A DNA stretch of 64,000 nucleotides from Nissolia schottii. Taxonomy: Eukaryota > Streptophyta > Magnoliopsida > Fabales > Fabaceae. A program made the translations under genes and the position numbers. Under the pieces are notes generated by a model. It had not been told where the DNA came from, made no database searches, and worked only from the letters and a program-made list of their open reading frames with translations. The DNA lies in assembly GCA_003254905.1 (NCBI GenBank), contig QANU01066052.1, positions 19,011 to 83,010 on the forward strand. The letters are read 5' to 3'. Shown here one piece after another: positions 11,369 through 23,443 of this stretch (its first letter is position 1; the number at the start of each line of letters is the position of its first letter).

Positions 11369-12364
11369 CTATGCCACATATGCTTTCTTTCCCTTCTTGT
11401 GTTTGTTGTCCACTTTGTCTCTGAAACCATTCTTCTTCCTTTGGATGTTTGGACAATCGGACTTGATATGTCCGGGCTTTCCACACTCAAAGCATGTGAA
11501 TATTTGAGAAGAGGATGAATCATTCTTCTTTATGAATCTTTTGTTTTGGCCAAAACGCATCCCTTTCTTTTTGAAGAATTTTCCAAGATTCTTGACCAAG
11601 AGATTGATGTTTTCACAATCATCATCTTCAGAATCTTCTCTATCAGAATCAATTTTTGCTTTTAATGAAATTGACCTGTGTTTCTTCTCATGTTGCTCGT
11701 GTTGATCAAGGCGACTCAACTCCAATTCATGCTCATGTAGTTTTCCAAACAGTGTTGCTAGAGTCATCTTGGATAGGCTTTTCTTTTTTGAAATCGCCGT
11801 CACTTTTGGTTGCCATATCCACATCAATGATCGTAGCACCTTTAGATTCAAATCTGCACTAGAATAAACTTTGCCAAGAGCAGATAAATGATTTATTAGA
11901 TGAGTAAACCTTTTTTGCATGTCAAGGATCTTTTCTCCAGGAAGCATTCTAAACATCTCATATTCTTGAGATAGAGTGTTTAGTTTTGATCTCTTAACTT
12001 TATCGGTACCCTCATGAGTGGCTTCTAGGGTATCCAAAATCTCTTTGGCTGATTTGCATGAAGAGACTCTAAAGAATTCATCCATACCTAGGCCAGAGGT
12101 TAGGTAATTCATGGCTTTAAGATCATATTGGACCTTCTTTTTCTCTTCATCATTCCAAGCACTCATGGGTTTTGGTGTACTCTCATTTTCATTTGTGATC
12201 ATAGGCACGAATGGACTTTCTTCAATGGTTTTCCATACTTCAAGATCCTGTGCTTTAATGAAGATCATCATCTTGATTTTCCAAAAATCGTAATGATCTC
12301 CATTAAAACAAGGAGGCCTATTAACATTCAACCCTTCACTCAACATTGGTCTTGAGGATGCCAT
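11369..12364 (-). CDS. Sirevirus gag, 331 codons
   Basis: Opens with MASSRPMLSEGLNVNRPPCF, the usual start of Sirevirus gag, 51 bases from the 5' LTR, and ends at a TAG (11369-11371) after KKGKKAYVA. The capsid-like part (UBN2-type gag) occupies roughly residues 15-200. A Lys-rich acidic linker follows, then one CCHC zinc knuckle CFECGKPGHIKSDC at about 291-304. The sequence after the TAG continues in frame with EDNEINSSSESEDEE and on into pol, so the stop probably replaced a sense codon (a Trp codon would need one change) rather than marking a normal gag end. It would package RNA in the particle. Confidence 0.88.
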   Translation of the reverse strand: MASSRPMLSEGLNVNRPPCFNGDHYDFWKIKMMIFIKAQDLEVWKTIEESPFVPMITNENESTPKPMSAWNDEEKKKVQYDLKAMNYLTSGLGMDEFFRVSSCKSAKEILDTLEATHEGTDKVKRSKLNTLSQEYEMFRMLPGEKILDMQKRFTHLINHLSALGKVYSSADLNLKVLRSLMWIWQPKVTAISKKKSLSKMTLATLFGKLHEHELELSRLDQHEQHEKKHRSISLKAKIDSDREDSEDDDCENINLLVKNLGKFFKKKGMRFGQNKRFIKKNDSSSSQIFTCFECGKPGHIKSDCPNIQRKKNGFRDKVDNKHKKGKKAYVA

Positions 12365-12396
12365 CTTATGGATCTATAGGAATAATTTTCCTAAAC

Positions 12397-12414
12397 TTGC
12401 GCTCTGATGCCAAT
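12397..12414 (-). promoter_or_regulatory. Sirevirus primer-binding site
   Basis: On the minus strand, directly after the 5' LTR, the sequence reads ATTGGCATCAGAGCGC. TGGCATCAGAGC differs by one base from TGGTATCAGAGC, the usual complement of the 3' end of initiator tRNA-Met. Confidence 0.85.
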
Positions 12415-13649
12415 TGTAAGTATAGATAGCAACCTAAGAGGGGGGGTGAATTAGGTTTTACTTGTTTTTCACCGATTTTGGTTCTTTGAAAGGTTTGAAA
12501 CCCTAATCCCCAATTTTAGAACAAGACCCAGCAATTCCCAAATAGATAAGATGTTAATGCAGCGGAAATTGTAAATTGCTGAATGTAAAAGTGTAGGGAT
12601 AAGAGGATTCACACCGGAGAATTTATCCTGGTTCACCTTCACAAACCGAAGGCTACGTCCAGTCCCCTTTTCTGAGGCAGGGTTTTTCCACTATGTAATC
12701 TTGTGTTGTGTACAACCTCACACCCGAGGCACTTACACCGACAACTACAAGAGAACACAACCGTTCTCCTGGTTACACAATGCCTTCACCGAACATTACG
12801 GTGATGATCAGAATACACACTGAAAACCACGATGTTTACAATAACCAATTGTTTTGAAGAAGATTTTATACAACTGCTTTGTAACAATCCTAAACTTCAG
12901 GGAAGGATAATCCTGAATAGAAAGCACTCAAAAATATAAAGTTATGGCTCAATGCTTTTCTGAGTTTTGGATTGAAAAGAACTTTGAAAGTTTTGATCAG
13001 AACATGTAAAACTTGTAAGAATTAATGAAGGAATAGAGTTCTGATTGTGTGTACTTTGTTCTGCACGAATTCTGCAATATATAGGCAGAGGTGCCTGTTC
13101 ATGAACCAATGCCAAAGCATATGATGCAAAACAACACATTGTTTCATGAAAAAACACACCCATTCGAGCATGTAATCGATTACTATAGAGTGGTAATCGA
13201 TTACACACAACAAACGACCATAATTTCAAATTTCAAAAGGTGGTAATCGATTACTGCGGGTTTGGTAATCGATTACACACTTCAAAATTTGAATAATTTT
13301 GAATTCAAAGTGCTGGTAATCGATTACTCAAGCATGGTAATCGATTAACCATGCAGAAACCGAGTTAAAGTATTAAAACCCTTTGAAAAATGTTGCCAAA
13401 TGCTTCTAGGGTTTTAATAAAAATGTTAGACATGTTTGTGATAAAAAACTTTGAGCCATTGATCTTTAATATCTTAACATGTTCTAACTATTGACTCTAG
13501 GGTTAAAATCTTGAACCTTTAAAGATGTGCAGCTTGTGCCTTGAGGTTCTTCAATCTTGATTGAGTCTTCCCTTTTTCTGCTTTTTGTTAGTGTTGTTGT
13601 CTTCATCAAAACCACGCCATCAATGGTCAGAGGAAGAGTCTTCTTCACA
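12415..13649 (-). repeat. Sirevirus 5' LTR
   Basis: 1235 bases, nearly the same as 4628-5857, with a few base changes and one- to six-base indels. It contains the promoter that would drive the element, with a TATA-like box at about 13077-13083 and six GTAATCGATTAC-type palindromes at about 13170-13350. Confidence 0.92.
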
Positions 13650-13654
13650 TGTTT

Positions 13655-14053
13655 GAGCATGAAATTAAGTTCCTTATATGTGTTAAATTTGATGATGGAA
13701 GTTAGAGAAAATATTCTTGAGATTTGGCATGAAATATTGAGCTATGTTTGTTTGATGTGAACTGCTGTCTGGAAATATTGAACTGAATGAAAGGAAAGGA
13801 AAGGAAAGAACCCTAGGGTGTGACGTTACTAAGTCCCTAATAATAATGAGAATGATAATTACACTGCTGGAAGCATCGATAGGGCATGCCAATAGTGGAA
13901 AACTCCCCTGGTAGCGTCGATAGGGCATGCCAACGGGACAAATGTATCTTTCCTAGCTACGTCGATAGGGCCGGTAGGAAGGACAAGTCCAACTCCTGGA
14001 AGGAGTCGATAGGTCGTCCCCTCGCCATTCTATGAAAAGGATGGTTATTCCAC
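13655..14053 (+). repeat. LTR interior with GTCGATAGGG units
   Basis: Right part of the solo LTR after the Sirevirus. Between about 13865 and 14020 a unit of about 50 bases with the core TCGATAGGGCATGCC or TCGATAGG is repeated four times with decay. A single related unit is at about 61294-61330 in the LTR at 59365. No gene is present. Confidence 0.7.
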
Positions 14054-16419
14054 TGTTGATTGATGATTGACTCATGGTACAGAGACCATTCAGGTTAAGC
14101 GCTACCTAGTCATCAACAATATAGGAATAGAAGTAGGTTACAGTTGTATGGCCGCAACTGCAAGGGAGGTGGACTTGAGTATATGCTCTAAGTAATATAC
14201 AACTGTACATAAATGGATGCGAGCAGAAGCTTATAATTAAAATGGGTTATAAGTGGACACAAGCTGAAGCTTACTATGTGACATTATGTGACCTAAGGAT
14301 TAGACTAGAGAACAGATGACTTAGATAATGAAGAATAGGTTCCTTGATCACCTAGTAAACTAGATAAACCTGCTCAGGCTTAGTGTGAAGCTTAATAACT
14401 AGTACGGATATAGTATAACTGTGACGTCTGGAAATCCCTGAGCGGCCTGAAGCATAAATGGGAATAAGAAATTTCCCAGAAACCAAGGTTCCCCACTAAG
14501 AATGCAATGTTCTCACCCGACTCATTTGTGACTTCAAGATCAAACATTGAACAAGGAGCAGGAATCCTGGTGGAGTAGTATCCAGAGGAGGCAAACGAGG
14601 AGCTGGATGGCCAGTATTAGGCGAGAATAGGCTACATGTTAACCTTAGGAAACTAAGTTTATGATTTGTAATATAACGTTATGTACTTGTACGTGATCTC
14701 TATAATATTATAAGTGTAACTATTTTGTGAGTTTATGACATGGAACACTTGTTGATGTATCTTATGAATGTGAATATATCTAGCTAACATTCGACATGTT
14801 TTCTACATTATCACGTACGTTGTATTATACAACGTGAACAAGGCTCGTTCAAATCGGTCCATATTTTGGGTAACCATATTTTTAATGCATAAATGGGACT
14901 AATTATTATCCCCACCAAAGTAGATAACAACTTAGTAAGCAAGTTTGCGACTTAAGCGTAAACTAGCTACCTAGGGTGTTTCCCCAAAACCGTAGCAAGA
15001 CTCAGAAAAGTGGGTAAACTGACTTATCCACTGCCTATGTGGTTGTATGTTAGAGAATATATGATTTTAGGATGTTGTATGTGACCATGACTATATATTA
15101 TGTGTTGTTGATGTTTGTTTGGAACTGTTGGTACTATTTGTGACTCTGTCAGAATTTAGGAAAAGCTTAAGCTGTAAACAAGACTATATCACGTTTTCAA
15201 GAGGAACTGTATACTGGAAATTTTATCATGAAAAAATAATGATATTTTTGTGATTTTTGGAGTCCCCGATGAATTTCTCAGCAAAACAGACAAAAAATGA
15301 TGTTTTCGAGCATACAAGGGCAAAACGCGAATTTTGAAAGTTCTGACTGAAAAACTGGGTTTATTTTTAGAAAATATGGCTTTAGAACTATTGAAAACAT
15401 CAGGGACAAATCTTGAGTCCATCGGGATTTTGAGAACTAAAATTATGAAGAAAACAGGGCTTTACGGGCAAAAAACATCATTTTGGGGAAAAAGGGCAAA
15501 ACTGCAATTTCGTGATTTTGGGATTCAAATCTGAATTACTAAGTGTTAAAAATGATCTCAGAGCTATCGAAAACCTTGGGATGAGGTCTTGGACCTTTTC
15601 GGTTTCTGATAACTAAATTTTGACAGAAAGTGGACGTTTTCAGAAAAGCGTTGATACACCGTAGTTTCAGGCTAGGACAATTGTTAGGTTTTATGTGCTA
15701 TATTTTATGTTCTATATCTTATTATCATGTATCATGAAGAAATGGGTTGTCATTAGAATGGTAGGAGAACCTTAAATGACTAGAAAGGTTTATTACCTAA
15801 CTGTGATTAGCTCATAATTGAACGTAGGGAATAAATGCAGAAGTATGTATCTAGTATGAGTTTAAGGGAATTGTACTAGGAAACCAAGATAAATAGTCAA
15901 ACATACAGGTGTTACCCAATAGAAAGAGAGATAAAGTTACCAACACAGAGGTGTTACCAGATAGAAAAACAATGCAGTATGTATATGGTCGGCTTCTGGT
16001 GACGCCATGTGGGTGGCCCCTCCCACTCGGGTAGGGGGTCGAGTCTTGTTAGGATCGAGGAACAGACAGAAAAGTTAGGTCGTGCATCACCAAGGGACGA
16101 TGGTCCTAAGGTGTACGAGGATGTATGGATGGACAGAACACACAGAAAGAAGTGTGGATAGACAAAATGTGCCATAACACACAGAAGGAAGTGTGGGTAG
16201 ACAGAGTGTATAACAGAGATTTGCATGCATGAGATATGTGATGAATGGTTAAGTGTGTAAGTATATAGGTGTACTAGCATCTATGTGGTTGAGTTACGTG
16301 GGCATATGTTTAGAGGACACGATACCAGATATCAAGAATAACAAGCGTGAGAACCTAGAAATAAGTAAAGCAAGATTAGGTTCCCTCGATCACCTAGTAA
16401 AGTAGGAAAGCTGCTTAGG
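14054..16419. repeat. Contig-end overlap, first copy
   Basis: 2366 bases repeated as 16421-18786 at an offset of 2367, separated only by the N at 16420. I noticed one difference (T at 15046, C at 17413). The copy breaks exactly at the N and the second copy alone continues, so this is an unmerged overlap of two contigs or haplotypes. It contains the tail of the solo LTR (to 14983) and part of host LTR H. The small ORFs in it are not genes. Confidence 0.9.
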
Positions 16420-19400
16420 NTGTTGATTGATGATTGACTCATGGTACAGAGACCATTCAGGTTAAGCGCTACCTAGTCATCAACAATATAGGAATAGAAG
16501 TAGGTTACAGTTGTATGGCCGCAACTGCAAGGGAGGTGGACTTGAGTATATGCTCTAAGTAATATACAACTGTACATAAATGGATGCGAGCAGAAGCTTA
16601 TAATTAAAATGGGTTATAAGTGGACACAAGCTGAAGCTTACTATGTGACATTATGTGACCTAAGGATTAGACTAGAGAACAGATGACTTAGATAATGAAG
16701 AATAGGTTCCTTGATCACCTAGTAAACTAGATAAACCTGCTCAGGCTTAGTGTGAAGCTTAATAACTAGTACGGATATAGTATAACTGTGACGTCTGGAA
16801 ATCCCTGAGCGGCCTGAAGCATAAATGGGAATAAGAAATTTCCCAGAAACCAAGGTTCCCCACTAAGAATGCAATGTTCTCACCCGACTCATTTGTGACT
16901 TCAAGATCAAACATTGAACAAGGAGCAGGAATCCTGGTGGAGTAGTATCCAGAGGAGGCAAACGAGGAGCTGGATGGCCAGTATTAGGCGAGAATAGGCT
17001 ACATGTTAACCTTAGGAAACTAAGTTTATGATTTGTAATATAACGTTATGTACTTGTACGTGATCTCTATAATATTATAAGTGTAACTATTTTGTGAGTT
17101 TATGACATGGAACACTTGTTGATGTATCTTATGAATGTGAATATATCTAGCTAACATTCGACATGTTTTCTACATTATCACGTACGTTGTATTATACAAC
17201 GTGAACAAGGCTCGTTCAAATCGGTCCATATTTTGGGTAACCATATTTTTAATGCATAAATGGGACTAATTATTATCCCCACCAAAGTAGATAACAACTT
17301 AGTAAGCAAGTTTGCGACTTAAGCGTAAACTAGCTACCTAGGGTGTTTCCCCAAAACCGTAGCAAGACTCAGAAAAGTGGGTAAACTGACTTATCCACTG
17401 CCTATGTGGTTGCATGTTAGAGAATATATGATTTTAGGATGTTGTATGTGACCATGACTATATATTATGTGTTGTTGATGTTTGTTTGGAACTGTTGGTA
17501 CTATTTGTGACTCTGTCAGAATTTAGGAAAAGCTTAAGCTGTAAACAAGACTATATCACGTTTTCAAGAGGAACTGTATACTGGAAATTTTATCATGAAA
17601 AAATAATGATATTTTTGTGATTTTTGGAGTCCCCGATGAATTTCTCAGCAAAACAGACAAAAAATGATGTTTTCGAGCATACAAGGGCAAAACGCGAATT
17701 TTGAAAGTTCTGACTGAAAAACTGGGTTTATTTTTAGAAAATATGGCTTTAGAACTATTGAAAACATCAGGGACAAATCTTGAGTCCATCGGGATTTTGA
17801 GAACTAAAATTATGAAGAAAACAGGGCTTTACGGGCAAAAAACATCATTTTGGGGAAAAAGGGCAAAACTGCAATTTCGTGATTTTGGGATTCAAATCTG
17901 AATTACTAAGTGTTAAAAATGATCTCAGAGCTATCGAAAACCTTGGGATGAGGTCTTGGACCTTTTCGGTTTCTGATAACTAAATTTTGACAGAAAGTGG
18001 ACGTTTTCAGAAAAGCGTTGATACACCGTAGTTTCAGGCTAGGACAATTGTTAGGTTTTATGTGCTATATTTTATGTTCTATATCTTATTATCATGTATC
18101 ATGAAGAAATGGGTTGTCATTAGAATGGTAGGAGAACCTTAAATGACTAGAAAGGTTTATTACCTAACTGTGATTAGCTCATAATTGAACGTAGGGAATA
18201 AATGCAGAAGTATGTATCTAGTATGAGTTTAAGGGAATTGTACTAGGAAACCAAGATAAATAGTCAAACATACAGGTGTTACCCAATAGAAAGAGAGATA
18301 AAGTTACCAACACAGAGGTGTTACCAGATAGAAAAACAATGCAGTATGTATATGGTCGGCTTCTGGTGACGCCATGTGGGTGGCCCCTCCCACTCGGGTA
18401 GGGGGTCGAGTCTTGTTAGGATCGAGGAACAGACAGAAAAGTTAGGTCGTGCATCACCAAGGGACGATGGTCCTAAGGTGTACGAGGATGTATGGATGGA
18501 CAGAACACACAGAAAGAAGTGTGGATAGACAAAATGTGCCATAACACACAGAAGGAAGTGTGGGTAGACAGAGTGTATAACAGAGATTTGCATGCATGAG
18601 ATATGTGATGAATGGTTAAGTGTGTAAGTATATAGGTGTACTAGCATCTATGTGGTTGAGTTACGTGGGCATATGTTTAGAGGACACGATACCAGATATC
18701 AAGAATAACAAGCGTGAGAACCTAGAAATAAGTAAAGCAAGATTAGGTTCCCTCGATCACCTAGTAAAGTAGGAAAGCTGCTTAGGACTAGAACAGATAA
18801 CAATAAGTAGGATTGTAGTATAAATTGTGACACCTAGAGATCCCTGAGCGGCGCAATCATAAATTTGAGCGCAAATAATTAGTTACATCCCCAAGGGTCC
18901 CACTAAGAATGCAATGTTCTCACCCCTGCCCGTTTATGGTTCCAAGTGCATACCCAAAGATCATTGATGATAGTGTTGCATGGTGAAGTAGTGGACGGTC
19001 TATAGCATAATGACTTCAAAGGGACAACAGAACGTTTACTTACGTAGTAGAGAAATACCTGTTTTGTATATGGTCTAGATAGGTCATTGACTCTTATGTG
19101 AATTTTGTGTAGTATGTATTAGTAAGAAAATGTATGACCATGTGTTGGATCTTTGTACTGGTATTTGTGTATATATGATTGGTGTTATATTAATTATCGC
19201 TTACATCCTTCGAGCTTCTATCATTTGTATACATATGTTCTTTTAACCACGCATGGCTCATAGTTTATAAATTAGCAATGAAAGGGAAAAGTTTTCAAAA
19301 CGGTCCATATTTTCAAGTAAGAACTATTTTCAAGAGTAAAATAGGGACTAATAGTAACCCAACCAGATTAGATAACAACCTAGTGAGCATTGCTTATGAC

Positions 19401-19431
19401 TATAGCATAAGTAGTTAGCTAGGGTGGTACA
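14984..19431 (+). mobile_element. Right piece of host LTR 'H'
   Basis: Begins with the CCAAA that may be the target duplication of the inserted solo LTR. It continues with the GTGGGTAAAC block (about 15011) and ends AGCTAGGGTGGTACA at 19431. The true sequence is 14984-16419 joined to 18787-19431, because 16421-18786 repeats earlier bases. A hairpin-like AAGAATGCAATGTTCTCACC lies near 18904-18923. A short tandem of ACACAGAARGAAGTGTGGRTAGAC occurs near 16140-16205. No gene is seen. Confidence 0.6.
16421..18786. repeat. Contig-end overlap, second copy
   Basis: Second copy of 14054-16419. From 18787 onward the sequence is unique and completes LTR H. Confidence 0.9.
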
Positions 19432-19815
19432 CAATCAATATATTAAGCATGATTTGTAGAGGTGAATATGCAAACATGTCCCTACAAGATTGAGGAGGCA
19501 GACTCCAATCCTATCCATGAGAAAGGAATATCGGGACTAAGATAATGGCTTGGTAAGAAGATCAACCAAGTGGTGACTATTAAGCTTGAGAGAAGAGAAA
19601 GCATTGGAGAGAATTGGAATAAATGAGTTGCTTTAACTAGGCTTACAAGCGATGGTTATATACATGTGCTGTCATGTGCAACAGTAATAGAAACTGTATA
19701 ACTGAAACAACAAAACAGAAATATAACTACCTAACTAACTCTTGACTCATGAGTCAAGTTAAATAGCCAAGATTAATGAAAAATAATTCATTACTCTAAT
19801 ACTCCCCCTCAAGTT
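19432..19815 (-). mobile_element. Probable 3' LTR and polypurine tract of a second copia element
   Basis: The plus strand reads ATACTCCCCCTCAAGTTGG at about 19799-19817. On the minus strand this is a purine tract (TTGAGGGGGAGTAT) of the kind that precedes the 3' LTR of many plant copia elements. The LTR would therefore lie to its left, down to about 19440. No matching 5' LTR is in the window, so the limits are uncertain. Confidence 0.55.
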
Positions 19816-19889
19816 GGAGAATATATGTTTAAAATTCCCAACTTGGAGACTAGATGCTCAAATAATGGCCTTGGAATAGCCTTGGTTAA

Positions 19890-21530
19890 TAGGTTTGCCA
19901 CTTGATCCTTGGACTTGACATGGATGAGAGTGATGGCACCTTCATTCACCTTATCTCTCTTGTAAAATGACAATCAATTTCTATGTGTTTGGAGTGGTCA
20001 TGGAGGGCCGGATTTGAAGCAATGGCGATGCCTGCTTGGTTGTAACAGAATAAACAAGCACGACCAATCTGAATTTCAAAATCCTGAAGAAAGCTTTTGA
20101 GCCATACAAGCTCACTAGTGACACTCACTAGGGCTCAATACTCCGCTTCAGCCGAGGACCTGGACACTGTGGGTTGCTTCTTTGATCTCCACAAGACTAA
20201 CAAATCACCAATAAATGCACAAAATCCAGTTGTGCTATGCCTATTATCCTTGCAACTGCCCAATCTGCATCTATGTATGCCTGTAACCTGATATCAGACT
20301 TGGCTAAAAATAGAATCCCCTGCCCTGGAGTCTTTTTCAGGTATCGAAGTAGATGCTGCAAAGCTTACAAATGAGTGGATCTTGGCTTGGACATGTATTG
20401 GCTCAATTTATTGATAGCATAGCATATATATGGCCAAGATATTGTTAAATACATCAACCTACCAATCATCCTCCTATATTGAGAGGGATCATCCAAAGGA
20501 TCACCATCATCAATTGATAGAGTGCGCTTAGGCTCCATTAGCAATGTTGCGGGTTTTTCATCTAAAAACCCTATATACTCTAACAAGTTCAATGTGTATT
20601 TATGTTGAGAAAGCATAATTCCAGCAGGTGACTTATCAATCTCCAAACCTAGGAAGTACTCGAGGTCATAAAGGATTTTCAATTTGAAGAAAGCCTCAAG
20701 TTGTTGTTGAACCTGCACAATTCTGTCCTTTGATGCACTAGCCACAATTATGTCATCAACATATACCAATAAGATCACCAAAGATTCTCCAGAACTGTGA
20801 GTAAACAAAGAGTAATCACTCTTTGATTGAATGAAACCATTACTCAGCAGAGATGATGAAAATGTCTGAAACAATTGTCTAAATGGTTGCCTTAAGCATA
20901 GATGGATTTCTTAAGTTTGCACACGAGGTGCTCCCCCTCTTTGTGATAGCCTAAGGGCTTTTCCATGTAAACTTCCTCTATAAGATCACCATTTAAAAAG
21001 GCATTATTGATGTCCAATTGCAAGAAATGACAACCTTTGATGGCAGCAATGGTCAACAGAATATGAACTAACGTTAGCTTGGCCACTAGAGAGAAAGTGT
21101 CTCGGAAGTCAATTCCTGCTTGTTGAGTATAACCCTTTGCCACCAATCTAGCTTTGAATCTATCAATGCTTCCATCAGCTTTATGCTTGATTTTATACAC
21201 CCATCAGCAACCAATCTTGTGCTTCCCTTTAGGTAAAGGAACTAAATCCCATGTGTCATTGGATTCCATAGGATTAATTTCTTCTTTCATGGCCTGCCTC
21301 CATTCAGGGTAAGAAATAGCTTGGTGGTAAAAAACTGGTTCAGGGATTGTATCAACCTGCATCACAAACTGCAGATATGGAGCTTACAATCTGTCATAGG
21401 TAAAGAATTCAGAAATGGGATGAGGAATAACAGTTGAATTGCAATGATACTGAGACAGGTATTGAGGCACCCTTGGTGTTCTTATAGACCTTCTCAAAGG
21501 GGCAGTAGGTGGCTACTGGTGAAGTTCAGT
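19890..21530 (-). pseudogene. Degraded Ty1/copia RT-RNase H, not Sirevirus
   Basis: Minus-strand pol remnant with frameshifts and stops. In order: [17 protein letters not shown] and [14 protein letters not shown] (about 21150-20970), the catalytic VYVDDIIVAS (near 20763), a connection region with IGRLMYLTISWPYICYAINKLSQ, and the RNase H end (SSAEAEY region near 20140, then LVWLKSFLQDF and HDHSKHIEIDCHFTREI). Motif details differ from the Sirevirus copy, so it is another copia lineage. It lacks integrase and gag: the 5' side stops at about 21540 at an AT-rich patch. Confidence 0.85.
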
Positions 21531-21540
21531 CTCATTTTTT

Positions 21541-21803
21541 ATTTTATATTATATTATATATATATATATTAATTTTTGTAATTAATTGTTTGTTTTTATT
21601 CTCCTCATCAGTCTAATAAAATAGATCATTTCTACTAGGAACGACCAATCCAAAAATTTTATTATATCCCTTCTAAAAGAAATTCTATTTCGTCTGGTAT
21701 TTTGTAGAGATAAGAGATAAACGAGATGTGGATACAATAGAGAATTTACCCTTTTTTCTGCTATTCAAATCAAACTAAAAAAAATTGATTATTATTATTT
21801 TAA

Positions 21804-21835
<32 letters not shown>

Positions 21836-21836
21836 T
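21541..21836. other. AT-rich patch between two truncated retroelements
   Basis: About 300 bases with TA microsatellites at both ends (near 21554-21569 and 21809-21834) and unique AT-rich sequence between. It separates the broken copia element from the broken integrase of gypsy element G. It has no coding potential. The texture recalls plastid intergenic DNA, but I cannot match it to a plastid locus. Confidence 0.5.
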
Positions 21837-22281
21837 TTATCTGGAAGTAAATCTTGGATCTTTGTCAGAGGTAATAGAGGATGGTACTCCATGTAGTCTC
21901 ACCACTTCCCTAAAGTACAGTTGTACGAGTTTTTCCATCGGGTAACTTATCTTGACGGAAATGAAGTGAGCATACTTGGTCAATCTATCCACAATTACCC
22001 AGACGGCATCTACTCCCATCCAAGTGCGTGGTGATCTAGAGCAAAAGTCCATTGCTATACCATCCCACTTTCATTCGGGAATTTTTGGAGGATTCAGCAA
22101 CTCAGGCAGCTTCTGGTGTTCAATCTTCACCTTTTGACAGACCAAGCACTTCTGGACCCAGTCCTCGACATCCCTCTTCAAACCGGGCCACCAAAACATC
22201 TTCTTGAGGTCATGGTACATTTTGGTGGTTCTTGGGTGCATCGCGAAATGCCTCTTATGCGCTTCTCGTAGGATATCTTCC
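21837..22281 (-). pseudogene. Integrase of element G (truncated)
   Basis: Minus strand, starting directly at the insertion edge with EDILREAHKRHFAMHPRT. The zinc-binding domain has H-H in this stretch and C-C in CLVCQKVK, with WWPGLKRDVEDWV between. The catalytic core follows: MDFCSRSP, where an MDF block is expected, VIVDRLTKYAHFI, and HGVPSSITSDKDPRFTS with the second Asp. A stop lies just before the core (PPKIPE then stop). The sequence breaks off at 21836, before the third catalytic residue. It joins in sense to the RNase H tail that ends at 46652. Confidence 0.85.
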
Positions 22282-23443
22282 CTTAGTGCAACACCCTAGC
22301 TAGTTGGCCTATGCTTAAGTCATAGGTTTCCCTGGCTAGGTGGTTGACCTCTGATGCTGTGAACTATTACTGTTCTCGTTTACTTGATCAAATTACGGTT
22401 ACGGAAATTATGGGCCATTTTGAAATTTCTTTGACAAGTATGATTTTCATAGAAAGTAAAGAGCCATGCGAGTAATACGTCATATAATGGCATAGTCCAA
22501 AGATAAAATAGGTGTGAATGTGTAACATCCTGATTTTTCTTAGAAAAATAATCATACGCATAATTATTAAATTAATTTTCTAATCATGATTAGAGAATTA
22601 AAATGGGAAATTTTTAAGTAGAATATTCCCAGGAAATAAGACGTGTCGCGATAGGAGGTTCGGCCAACAACCGAACGGCCGCTGTTCGCCGATGGAATTT
22701 TCCGACGCGAAAAAGGTGTCCGTGAGAATAGTCTCTCGGAGAAAAATTCACAAACACTTTAAAATATTAATACTCGGAGGTAGGGGAGAATTAGAGGATC
22801 GCAACGGTATAAACGGAATAATTTTCGGATAACCGTGCGCAACGCAGCGATACTGCCAGCGATAAAACACGAGCGAACCGGGACCGGAAGAAAATGAAAT
22901 TTCAGCAGCTAGAGCTGAGGGGCTGCACGGTCTAGAGCTGGGATTTTTGTCCAAAATTAATCCCCTAAATCATGCTTCCACACTTACACACCTTACTTGT
23001 CTTACACACTAAACCAAAATCACATCACTAACCATGCCTACACCCATACCTCCCACTATTCATCACCTTTTTCTAAATCATAAAAATTAATTGATTTCCC
23101 TCACATTCAGCACCCCAAAACCCCAAGAGACATTTTCATTTCTCACATTCTCCATAACAACACACACTAAGCCACACCTCCAAGAACACCACCAAACCTT
23201 CAAGAGACCAAGCATTTTCCCATCTCCTTCCATCTCCCACAAACCGAAAACCACAGCCCCTAAGTCTTCTCATCTTAGTTTCATTTTCTTCCACCAAGAA
23301 TCAAGAGGAACAACCTCATCATCTTCCACCTTGCTCAAGATATTCATCTTGGAGAAAGGAGGAGTTCAAGCTTTGGAAGACAACAAGACTTGTAGGACTT
23401 CATTCAAAACTTCCCTCACCACCACCACCAAGTTTTTCTACAG

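Larger units (their letters stand above)
4628..13649 (-). mobile_element. Sirevirus-type Ty1/copia retrotransposon, full length
   Basis: A 9.0-kb element read right to left. It has two LTRs (12415-13649 and 4628-5857), TG...CA termini, and the target duplication TGTTT at 4623-4627 and 13650-13654. Internally, from the 5' end, it has a primer site next to the 5' LTR, gag with one zinc knuckle, protease/integrase, RT and RNase H in one frame, then an extra ORF downstream of pol and repeated polypurine tracts before the 3' LTR. An extra ORF after pol and multiplied polypurine tracts are hallmarks of Sireviruses (SIRE1 of soybean is the type). Three nonsense codons in pol and a frameshift in the extra ORF make it non-autonomous today. 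The LTRs differ at few visible positions, so the insertion looks fairly young. It sits inside a gypsy solo LTR. Confidence 0.93.
3040..14983 (+). mobile_element. Solo gypsy LTR split by the Sirevirus
   Basis: Begins TGTAACATCCTGC at 3040 and ends CTAGGGTGTTTCC at about 14983, where the expected terminal CA appears mutated. Without the Sirevirus and its duplicated 5 bases the LTR is about 2.9 kb, close to the related LTR at 59365-62379 (3.0 kb). The join is visible by comparison: ...AAGAAATGTTT before 4628 and TGTTTGAGCATGAAAT after 13649 read like one unbroken stretch at about 60957-60980. No internal region or second LTR is attached, so I call it a solo LTR. The right end is the least certain part. 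Confidence 0.65.

Noticed and set aside
11369-11371. Programmed readthrough of the TAG between gag and pol
   Set aside because: Stop suppression is described for the env-like gene of SIRE1, not here. Two further nonsense codons lie downstream in the same frame, so ordinary mutation is simpler.
15954-16280. 108-codon minus frame, repeated at 18321-18647
   Set aside because: Lies antisense in a gypsy LTR, is His/Ser/Tyr-rich from repeat composition, and its second copy is an assembly duplicate.
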